A stretch of DNA of 60,000 nucleotides from Adiantum capillus-veneris. Its lineage: Eukaryota > Streptophyta > Polypodiopsida > Polypodiales > Pteridaceae. Shown piece by piece: positions 9,523-18,112 of the stretch. The translations under genes were made by a program, and so were the position numbers. The stretch is taken from contig CM043959.1 of NCBI GenBank assembly GCA_014529385.2, forward strand, positions 88,211,529-88,271,528. The letters run 5' to 3'. The notes beneath the pieces were generated by a model. The model saw only the letters and a list, made by a program, of their open reading frames with translations, had not been told where the DNA came from and did not search any database. How positions within the stretch are numbered: the first letter of the stretch is position 1; the number at the start of each line of letters is the position of its first letter.

Positions 9523-11660
9523 CTGTAGGCTAGCCGCTGAGATGCCATGAGTATCGTGTCCACTTTCTTCATAGCTTGCTTGTCAACATCTTTTCTCTTA
9601 GCTTCAAGAGAGGTCTCCAAAGGATAAAGATAGGGTCGTGCTTCAAACTTGAGCTCCTCAAAGTAAGAGGCAAGAGAGCAATCATGAGGCAACAAAATAC
9701 CACTAGCAATGTTGCTCAAGTCCTCCACAAACTTTGTGGCCCTATCAAAAATCCTTTGTAGAAGGCCCTCTCTACGGATCCAACTACATAACAAGGAAGA
9801 TGAGAAAAAACTAAAATAATCACAAAAAACTAGCAAATCTACATCAAAGATTCTTGAAAGTCAAAAGAAACTTTACTCACATGCGATACACATGATTTCC
9901 TTTCTTTAAACCATAAGAGGATCTAGTAATCTTATCTGCCTCAAGCAAGGAAACCCATAACACTTTGCTCAAGACAGGAGCATCATGCATAGCAATCAAG
10001 TTTAGTTTCTCAAGCGTAGCCCAACTATCAGGACCCCATTTGAGTGCAAGAACTCGAACCATCCAATCTGGTCCAAAATTCAGATCAACAATATTTAGCA
10101 ACTGCAGTTTTTGAGCAACGAATAGAAAACCAAGTTTAAACAGCTATTACACTATGTGTAAAACACCCAAAACAAAAATAACTCAACCACCTTCCCAACA
10201 CGCTCTCCATATTTGAGTGCTAAATCATTGAATGTTTTCTCCTCCTCTTTTATAAGTTCTTCATTTGTCATCGTGTGCCTAACTTGCTCTATTCTTTGGC
10301 TCAATTCCTTGGACATTTGAACCTTAAACACATACTTAAAAATAAATAATAATTGAACCTCTTTGGCTCAATTAATTGGATATTTTATCCTTCAATACAC
10401 GATTTAATATATGTAATTTTCACAAAAAGAAAATATAAGATCGTTCCAAAAAAGCAAGCCAAAGACACTCACATCGTATAAGAGCTTTCCCAAGTATCGA
10501 CGAGTAAGTGGGTACCAAGGCTCCACACCCTTCGAGTATTTCTTACGGACTGCAGCAATCAACTTTTGATCTTTTTCTGGTAGCCCTGTTACATAGGCTT
10601 CATGATCTGCTGCACAAATGTGGGAGCAGTTGACAAGCTCATCCCTAAGATGCGTGACTACAAGAGCATGTGTATTCATGCTATTCCAAGTTCATATACA
10701 ATATATACAAAGTCACAAACACAACATAGAAATTTTCAGCTAAAATATATAGAAAGTCATGAAGCTTACAAATTCATTCTTTGCAAGCTACTAAGCAAAG
10801 CTATCTCTGGCACTCGAGTAGGATCAATAACTGTACAAAGCACACTACAATGTTTCTCTCGATCAATGGAGAATCTCTCTTTGATAGCAGCCATCCAAGC
10901 GACTGTTCTATGATTACCCTCCCACACATAGAACATTTTATTAGAGAGAACTTGAAGATTTGGTCTTTTAGAAAGCTCAATTTCAAACTCTTTATGTATA
11001 TCAACCCATATTGGGTCCCATGAAGTAACCAGGTCCTCTGCAAAAAAGGTAATCATAGGCAGAAAAGCACACTCAACTACTATTTATGAGAACAACAAAA
11101 AACACCATAGAAACATACAGTAGGAAAGACCAAAGCAGAGAAATGAAATATCTGTCACATAAGCTTCCTCCTTCTTGCAATTCCAAACTGAAACAATAAA
11201 AGCTCATTTTTCTTGCATGTAGCCGTCTTTTGCAAAAGCAGCTTTCAATCCACTAACATCATCTCGTAAGCCTCTCACCCTTGCATAAGGGATCAATCGA
11301 CATAAAGGAATTGGTGGACTATCAAAACAACTAAACATGCGAGTACATTGAAGAATATCTTGTCCTCTATGCATGTAAAGTTTGTGCTCTTCCCCTATCT
11401 CAGGCTGTACTGCTACTTCATCTCTTACGACATAAGGCACTATTTGAAAACATGCCTCTTCTGGGGCAAGAGATTCATCAACTTCATTTATGGAGCCAAG
11501 CCCCAAGTCCTGACTTTGCATCTCCTCCTTCTATGTCTCCAAACCATCTGTCATATCTGTGACAGAGAGTGCACTTATTTGATCACTGCTCTCTAAGATA
11601 CTGGAAGCTTGAGTTGAAGAAAGCCGTCTCCCTCTGCAACCTCGTCCACGAATTGAAGGA
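9523..11660 (-). pseudogene. ParB-like domain plus helical linker, N-terminal part of the same split gene
   Basis: The exon 11660-11204 starts with a basic RGRGCRGRR patch and contains PIPLCRLIPYARVRG, then LKAAFAKDGYMQEK, resembling the start of ParB N-terminal domains (Ile-Pro-...-Arg, then a Gly-x-x-Gln turn). The exon 11037-10770 has FYVWEGNHRTVAWMAAI, matching the GxxR box with a following Ala, then TVIDPTRVPEIALLSSLQRM, which fits the end of the domain. Further exons are 10680-10473, 10322-10191, 10101-9881 and 9783-9523, with GT-AG ends; the joins 10770/10680, 10473/10322, 10191/10101 and 9881/9783 all stay in phase. They encode a helical region (DELVNCSHICAADHEAYVTG, LSQRIEQVRHTMTNEELIKE). 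A TGA at 11204-11206 and a TAG upstream of MQSQDLG interrupt it. The first exon was not found. Confidence 0.6.
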
Positions 11661-11707
11661 CTTGCAAAACAAAACCAAAAACAATTTATTTACTTCACTA
11701 AAATTCC

Positions 11708-11741
11708 CTCTAGACGTCCATGCCGACGCGGATGCCTAGAG
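11708..11741. repeat. Palindromic unit 1 of cluster
   Basis: Begins CTCTAG and ends CTAGAG, with gtccatgccgacgcggat in the middle. This is a decayed version of the ATCCACGCCGGCGTGGAT core seen in units 4-6. Confidence 0.6.
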
Positions 11742-11775
11742 GCAATTCAAAAAATCAAAACTTTATCTTATTGAT

Positions 11776-11815
11776 CTCCATCTAAGCATCCTTGTCGGCT
11801 TGGATTGCTAGAGCG
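11776..11815. repeat. Palindromic unit 2 of cluster
   Basis: Contains catccttgtcggcttggatt flanked by ctcca/tctaa and ctagag sequence. It is the most diverged of the six units. Confidence 0.45.
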
Positions 11816-11869
11816 GAGCTAACAATTTTAAAAAAAGCATGATAAATTATAAAATTTAATCTTGAGAAA

Positions 11870-11911
11870 TTCCCTCTAGACATCCATGTCCGCGTGGATA
11901 GCTTAATGAGC
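11870..11911. repeat. Palindromic unit 3 of cluster
   Basis: Shares ttccctctaga with unit 1, followed by catccatgtccgcgtggat. Confidence 0.55.
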
Positions 11912-11980
11912 TTCATAAAACATGATTAAATTCAATGCGAGAATGAATCACTACCCCTAAACCAATGTCGCAATAAACTC

Positions 11981-12022
11981 CTTCTAGCCATCCACACCGG
12001 CGTGGATGGCTTCAGGTAGTTT
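11981..12022. repeat. Palindromic unit 4 of cluster
   Basis: CCATCCACACCGGCGTGG then ATGG forms a near-perfect 22-bp palindrome (11988-12009), followed by ttcaggtagttt as in unit 6. Confidence 0.75.
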
Positions 12023-12090
12023 TAAGAGAAGCTATGCAGCTCTGAAGATTTCTAGAGAGAGCTTACAAATAGGTAGATTTTCACATTCAA

Positions 12091-12131
12091 AACTCCTCAT
12101 CCACGCCAGCGTGGATGGCTACATGTAGTTT
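12091..12131. repeat. Palindromic unit 5 of cluster
   Basis: ATCCACGCCAGCGTGGAT at 12099-12116 differs from a perfect palindrome at one position pair. It is followed by ggctacatgtagttt. Confidence 0.75.
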
Positions 12132-12305
12132 AGGCTTAGAATCATAATGATAAGAAAGCCATACAAAGTTTAGTTAATCCTAGCAGAGCTTTGGCAACTT
12201 ATCCCAACACAAGTAGTTGCTAGAAGAGTTGGAGATCCGACTTTGGAAAGCAAGTGGAAGGCCATGGACTACCTTGCCTTGATTGAAAGATTGTCCCTGA
12301 GACTC

Positions 12306-12310
<5 letters not shown>

Positions 12311-12374
<64 letters not shown>
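12311..12374. repeat. (CT)n microsatellite
   Basis: About 32 CT units without interruption. Overlapping open frames with ERERER or SLSLSL are artefacts. Confidence 0.95.
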
Positions 12375-12378
<4 letters not shown>

Positions 12379-12589
12379 GGGGGGTGCACTACCCCTCCAA
12401 CATCTCTCTCGGGTTGTGCAGGGCACGCTCCCAAGGCTCTAGGTTGTGGGAGGGATATATAAGCCCAGGTTCAACTCCAATTCAAGATTTACAGAGAGCC
12501 TTACAACAGAGAGTGTTACTTTACAGAAGGCTTCTAATTTTAATTTAAACATAAGCTTTACAAATGTTATCTAAAGCATTGAAAAAAAA

Positions 12590-12636
12590 AACTACCTGTA
12601 GCTATCCACGCCGGCGTGGATTTCTACAGGTAGTTT
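12590..12636. repeat. Palindromic unit 6 of cluster, best preserved
   Basis: Arms aactacctgtag and ctacaggtagtt enclose a perfect 18-bp palindrome ATCCACGCCGGCGTGGAT (12604-12621). The whole 47 bp could fold as one hairpin or bind a dimeric protein. It has three CpG steps in its centre in otherwise AT-rich DNA. Confidence 0.85.
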
Positions 12637-13841
12637 GCAAATGTACCTGGCAGGAGGTTTCCGGACCGAGGTAGACTCCCTTCTCCCCATGGCTGAGGTA
12701 GACTCCCTTCTCCCTTCTCCCTTCTCCGAGCCTGGTTCGAGTTGCTCCCGAGTCTCGAGATTCAAGAACGGCGAGGCAGTAGAGGTAGTTGTGATGGGCT
12801 AGGCTTGAGAGATTACCTTGAAAGGGCGCACACAAGAAGGCTTGAAAGGGCACATGCAAGAAGGCGCGGGAAATTTGTTGAGGCAATAGCGCAGGCAAGA
12901 AGGCGCAGAAAACAGGAAGAGGCAATAGCGCATAAAATTTGCCAAGGGTTGAGAGTGTGAAAGGGTGCAGAAGCTTTGCGAAGGCTATTGCCCACAAAAC
13001 GCAGAGAGAGAGATGCCTGTGAGAGAGGCGAGCAGATAGATGCATTAAAAAATTATATTAAGGACCTGCTAGCTTTAAAAAAATATAGTAGGGGCCTACA
13101 GACCCCTTTCACATAATGAAACCATGACCCTTGCATCTATGTCGATTGGATTGTTCAAGATTTTCTAGCTTTAATTCTTTTTGAAAATTTAGATCTGTTT
13201 TTGAGTTCTTAGCATATAATTTGTCACAAATTACCATGCAAAAAGTGCAGTTATATCTAAAAATAAAGACGAAATTCATCTCCAAAGCCTATGTAACATA
13301 CCTAAACTCTATTTTTTAGCATCTTTTATTGATAGACAGTCAGTCTTCTTATGAAAAGCTACAATTTGTTTTGCCATTCAAGAAAATTTAATCTCGCGAA
13401 TAGTGGTACTTTGGGAATTTTGGAAAACTTCAAGGGCATTTTAGGAATTTGGGAAATTTGAGGGGTATTTTGGGAATTCCGCAAATTAGAGGGGTAAATG
13501 TGCAATTTTTCCTTTTATTAACGAAGAGTAGCCATGAACTGACACACCCCCATCCTTTAAACCTAAGCTATTGTCGCATGCTCTATCTATCGATCCCCCA
13601 TAGTACTGTGGTATAGCTCCTTCTAATTACATTGGTGGCCTCTCTAATAAACTCAATATGCAACCACTCTTTTCAGCACGCAAAAACTTGTCTTAGAATT
13701 TAATAAACGAAAAACACTCAGCAGTGTGTAAACACCCTTAACTTCGGCATGGGATATTGTGCATGGGACATTTAACTGGGTAGGTGAAGCTCGAAAAATC
13801 ATTATTGTGCTCGATTGACTGAAAATCGTAAAACTCAAAGA

Positions 13842-13968
13842 ACTAGAAGTAGGCTCGTTTTTTCAGTGTTTTGAAAATTAAAAGCAGGCTCGTTTTTTTA
13901 GTGTTTTTAAAACTAAAATAGGTTCTTTTTTAGTGTTTTTAAAACTAAAAGCAGGCTCGTTTTTAAGC
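13842..13968 (+). repeat. Tandem array, about 40-bp unit, 3-4 copies
   Basis: Units of the form AGCAGGCTCGTTTTTT followed by AGTGTTTTTAAAACTAAA. GGCTCG also appears among the subterminal motifs at the element ends, so the array may add binding sites; that is inference. Confidence 0.75.
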
Positions 13969-14187
13969 ACTTTATATTTCATGTTGTGACTATATCGTAT
14001 AGTGAGTTGTTTTATATAATAGTAATTGTTTTTCATGGGAACAAGAACGTCCAATATTCCAGGCGGCTTGTGGTTATGGATAGAATTTTAAGGATATCAA
14101 TCTATTCTATTTACACCCTCTGTATCAATCAAAACCATGCCACTTCTATTTGATATTCTTACCTTCTGCTAAACACACTATTAACCC

Positions 14188-17100
14188 ATGGGGAGATGCA
14201 TTACAGTTTTTGGTCCAGGGCGTGGACAGAAGCTAGTTCTTATGTTTGATACCAGAATTTATTCTTTGACAGTTGCTTCTTTGCAAGAACATTTTGAACT
14301 TCATGATGCTAATTTTTGTCTTCGTCCACTAACATTATCTGGACCGCAAGTCAAGGTAGAAGCTACTATATCATCAGATGGTGAGCAAACTTTTATGCTT
14401 GATCATGAACAATACCAGTTCTACAAGGTGGATATGAGAACTGAGGATCAGATTGATGCTGGCATTGACAGAGTTTCTCAAGACATGAAAGACAAGAAAG
14501 TACCTCTCTCTGAGATCAATCTGAGTGTCATTGACATGATTAAGTGCATGCCATTGCAAAGCAATTTATATATTGCCCTCCATCAAGCCAAGAAAGTGGT
14601 CTGTACTGATGAGCTCCCAGCTCATTATGATGGGTATATTGCTTTTGAGTTACCGCCATCTGGTAATTCTTTAGGTATGAGTGGTATGGAGCAAAGACAT
14701 GATAGTCACATGTGGACAGAGTATGTCACTTGTAGTAGTGATAATTTTAATGGCATTGTCAGATTTAGTAGATGCTCTAGGCATTTGCGCTGCATCAACA
14801 TTGATTGTCCCTTTTATTTGCGCTCAAATGTGTTCAATGAGTCTCAATGGCGAGGTTGGCTTGTTAAATCTAGTCCTAAAGGATTGATCTCTTCTCAGTA
14901 TGTCACACTGGTATGCACTCATTGTGGACAAATTTCCGAATGTGTATCTATATGTCCTGCAGTTATTTACTATTGTTTGCCTAGAGATAAGCATAATTGT
15001 ACTAGGTGTGCTTTGCACCTTGGAGAACATAATCATCCATGTGCAAAAGGGAGGAGTCCGATGGTGGAAAGTCACACAGATGAAATGTTGCTTGATCGAG
15101 CAAGTCGGGACCCTTTGGTGACTGCGAAACAATTGGAGCGGGCCACCATTAATGATCTTATCATGGAAAAGCTTATTGGAGCAGGTTCAACTGCAAGTGC
15201 TATGATTGAAGATTTGGAATTTGCTGAATTCCTTGACAGTATGACTCCCCTGTCAAATAAAAGGAGAGTCAAACGAAGTTTGGAGTCTGCAAAAAGATCA
15301 AAGAATATCACTTCAAAAGGTCTTGAGGCAATGCTTGACTTGAAAAGCAAGTGCAGATATCCTTTTATCCATAGTATCCTTTTTCTAGGCCAATTGGGTG
15401 ATAAAGTACAACCTCATGTATTTAAAATGTCAATTAAGGGACCGGGCAGTGGAGTTGATTTGGTGAATCACATGCGTTTTGGAGGTAATTTGGAGCAAAT
15501 GTGGGTGCACTTTGATCATGTTCACCATGTTCAAGGATGGCCGACTATGTCAGCGCATGTCTATGACCCTTATGTACGAGAGCTACTCACCATTGCAACT
15601 GCTGAGTTTAGCGTGGAAAATAAATATGCTCAGATTGAATTTTGGAAGATGCTGAATAATGTGGTTAAGCAACAGGGTTTTGATAAACCAGAGCTCAGGG
15701 GATTTATGGCAGATGAAGCCAGTGCCAATTGGATTGTTGTGCGTACTGTTTATTTTGGAGGAGCAAAGAAGTCTACTCCAAACAAAGAGAAATCATGTTT
15801 GTTTCATTGGGAGCAAAGTATGGTTCGACATACTGTCAAGTGCATCCGTCCAGCATTTCAAGAGGAGCACAAGCTTTTGTGTCGCAAGTGGAGAACTGCA
15901 CCTACAGAGAATGCGGCTGAGCAATGTAAGGGAGAGCTTAGAAGATTTTGAAAAACAGGAATGGCCATTGAAGGGGAGATTGCTTCATTGGAGACATGGT
16001 TGGCTTGGTTGGGGGGAAAGATTTGTATCACAAGATGCTGCAGTATCTTTGTCCCTAACACAAACTTGTCTGAGTCCAAACATGCTAGTATGCGTGCCTC
16101 GATTGGTTACAAGGATCACATAAGTTTGTATGAGGCAGCATGTGCAGATATGGCTTTAGCTGTGCTTTAAAGTGTGAAATATAATGCTTATTTGAAAGGT
16201 GTTGGGAGCTCCACCGGTCCCGGCATTAAAGATTTGGCAAATCGCTTCATGACCCAACCTTCATCTACTTCCGCGGAAGCTGGAAAGAAACTAGTTGACC
16301 TCACACATTCTTCAATACATGAAATAAGTGTCAATAGTCCTGAAATGAATAGAAATATACTCCAACAAAAGAGTATTAGAAAAAAGAGGCCAATTTTTGT
16401 TGATGCAAATATTGTCTTGGAGGAGGATAGCCACAGGCCAGAGTATGTTACAATGACAACTTCAATTGGTGGGCTTCAGCACAAAAAAACAACTTCAAAA
16501 GATGTCCCATATCCCGAAGTAAATGTAGCAAAGTTATTTTGGGCAATAAGGAGAACAAAACCTGGGTGAAAGATGACTTGTTTCGGTGTGGTGTCAAAAG
16601 ATGGAGATCTATGTGGGCGGTTCATTAATACCTGTTCAACGGATGCCAAAATAGGGGTGCCAGCTCCTTGTTTTTGGGGTCGCAGGAAGTATCCTCCATC
16701 TGGTTCACAATTGGGAGGCCTTGTGGAAGGGTTCATTTGGTTTTGTAACTCCAATAACATGCACACCTGGAAGGTTCACAACATAGTCGAAGGGCCACCA
16801 AGTCTAGCTCCCGGTGTTTGGGTGGTCACAGAGGGCACATATTTGCAACCTCAAGAGGTAACGCAACTGCAAGCCAATGGTTTTGTTTTGCAAGCAGGAG
16901 TTACATCAGCATCAAGAATGCATGAAACAGTTCCATTGAACCAAAGAGTTGCTAGCAACATCCGTCCCAAATTTAGAGATGGAAAGATTGTGAAATGGAG
17001 ATCACGATTAACAAAGGAGTTTCATGGCAAGATTGAAGTGGGTAGAACCATGGCAGTAGAGTTGGTACGAGAGGGTGGTTTGCAATGAAACACATGTTTT

Positions 17101-17362
17101 CTATGTTAATACTGTGGGGTCAAGTGCAAAGGGAGTGACATACTCTGTGACAATGTCAGATTTTCCTAGATGTACTTGCGAGGATTTTCAAAATCGGGAA
17201 AGCAAGCACCTTGTGTATATGCCATGGAAGCACATTTACTTCATATAGCTGCAAGTACTTGGCCTTGACCCTCATGCTCATGAGTTCATGCATCAGGCGG
17301 CTTTAACAAAATTGGAGTTAGTCCAAGCACTTGGAGGTTCACGGGTGCTGATGCAGCCTTAA
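14188..17362 (+). pseudogene. MULE-type DDE transposase with zinc-binding region and degenerate SWIM finger
   Basis: One frame runs from ATG 14188 to 17088, broken by TGA at 15949, TAA at 16168 and TGA at 16567. It then shifts by one base near 17086 and runs on to TAA at 17360-17362, with another stop (TAG) at 17246. Residues 182-283 hold a Cys/His-rich region ending LGEHNHP, like the WRKY-GCM1/FAR1-type zinc fingers of MULE transposases. Residues 437-541 resemble the DDE core: VHFDHVHH (D443), GFMADEASANW (D509) and CLFHW (the C537-x-x-H540 motif typical of MULEs). Past the first stop, TNLSESKHASM fits the C-terminal catalytic part, although the third acidic residue is not certain. The end carries CTCEDF then MPWKH, where SWIM fingers have CxC...CxH; Trp replaces the third Cys. 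It would have cut and joined DNA at the element ends. Confidence 0.8.
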
Positions 17363-17630
17363 AGGCTTGTGAACCTTGCTATGGATTTATAGAAGTAGTT
17401 TTTTCGGTGATATGTGCTTATGGCTATTAACTTTTGCCCCAAATATTCTACTGCGGCAGTATTTTTTTTGTTGCACTGTCCATTTTGATTTGTAGATGCA
17501 ATACACCTTCTTTGTTAATTTCAATGTTGATGGAAGGTTTTTGGCATGTGTTAGAGATAGAACAATTTAAAGTTATTTTTATAGGTTAAGAAACTAAGTA
17601 GGGAGTGTTTCTAACCAACAAAAATCCAAG
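17363..17630. other. Downstream of transposase, no feature seen
   Basis: AT-rich sequence with T-runs near 17460 that fits a 3' untranslated region. No open frame of note. Confidence 0.35.
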
Positions 17631-17748
17631 ATATTGTGGTGTGTGGTCGACTCTTTCTACACGACCACCCATCAAGAAGTTACAACCATAACATGTCTGA
17701 CCACACTAGGTGGCCGGCCTCTACCTACACAACCACACACCACAATAT
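17631..17748. repeat. Inverted repeat with 17-bp arms
   Basis: ATATTGTGGTGTGTGGT at 17631-17647 is exactly inverted at 17732-17748, enclosing about 84 bp that also contain smaller GACCAC/GTGGTC pairs. It could be a small nested MITE-like unit or a hairpin near the right end of the element. Confidence 0.75.
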
Positions 17749-17754
17749 ATACAA

Positions 17755-18048
17755 CTAATATATTGCACAAGGATATAAAAAAACATTGTAAGTTTTGCAA
17801 ATTTTATGGTTTGCGTAATTTTGTATTGCAAGGATATTAAAAAAAAGTTTGCGGATTGCGTAATTTTGTATTACAAGGATATCAAAAAAAAGTTTATGGT
17901 TTGCGTAATTTTGTATTACAACTAATATATTGCACAAGGATATCAAAAATTTTTGTATTGCAAGGATATAAAAAAAAAGTCTATGGTTTGGGTAATTTTG
18001 TATTACAACTAATATATTGCACAAGGATATTAAAAAAAATTGTTAGTT
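17755..18048 (+). repeat. Right subterminal tandem repeats
   Basis: Imperfect tandem units built of TTGCACAAGGATAT, an A-run, AGTTTATGGTTTGCG and TAATTTTGTATTACAAC repeat three to four times just inside the right end. Subterminal arrays are common in MULEs and other DNA transposons. Confidence 0.8.
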
Positions 18049-18091
18049 TTGCTCGGCTTATGGTTTGCTCGCTTTTATTGGCTCGGATTTT
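18049..18091 (-). promoter_or_regulatory. Right subterminal GCTCG motif cluster
   Basis: TTGCTCGGC, TTGCTCGC and GGCTCGGATTTT are inverted equivalents of the left-end motifs. The last matches the left AAAATCCGAGC exactly, but it is 10 bp from this end against 38 bp from the left end. Confidence 0.45.
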
Positions 18092-18101
18092 GGGATTCCT
18101 C

Positions 18102-18112
18102 GTCTAAGATGA
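18102..18112. repeat. Target-site duplication, right copy (gtctaagatga)
   Basis: Identical to 6862-6872. The copia gag frame resumes here without a shift. Confidence 0.93.

Larger units (their letters stand above)
11661..14187. promoter_or_regulatory. Region between the divergent methyltransferase and transposase genes
   Basis: About 2.5 kb separates the two genes, transcribed leftward and rightward. It holds six palindromic units, a CT microsatellite, gaaggcgc/aggcaatagcgca repeats (12830-12930), ggaatttgggaaatt repeats (13400-13500) and a 40-bp tandem array (13842-13968). The unfound first exon of the leftward gene probably lies here. A shared promoter region is inferred from the layout only. 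Confidence 0.4.
6873..18101. mobile_element. 11.2 kb MULE-like DNA transposon carrying a ParB-methyltransferase gene
   Basis: Boundaries come from a perfect 11-bp direct repeat inside a copia gag gene. Inside are a plus-strand transposase relic (14188-17362) and a minus-strand split gene (7726-11660) with a ParB-like part and an amino-methyltransferase part. The two are transcribed away from each other, from a region with palindromic repeats. Terminal inverted repeats are weak: both ends begin with G when read inward, and both carry several CGAGC/GAGCAA motifs and a shared AAAATCCGAGC at unequal distances. Long TIRs are absent, as in non-TIR MULEs. The element entered after the copia copy inserted and is now decayed. 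Whether the methyltransferase gene is a regular part of the family or a one-off capture cannot be told from one copy. Confidence 0.85.

Noticed and set aside
7726-11660. Bacterial contamination as the source of the ParB-methyltransferase gene
   Set aside because: The gene has several introns with in-phase joins and lies inside an insertion bounded by a plant copia gag.
6873-18101. Helitron or hAT identity for the 11.2 kb element
   Set aside because: An 11-bp duplication, the CxxH-containing DDE core and the SWIM finger fit MULE. Helitrons make no duplication and hAT elements make 8 bp.
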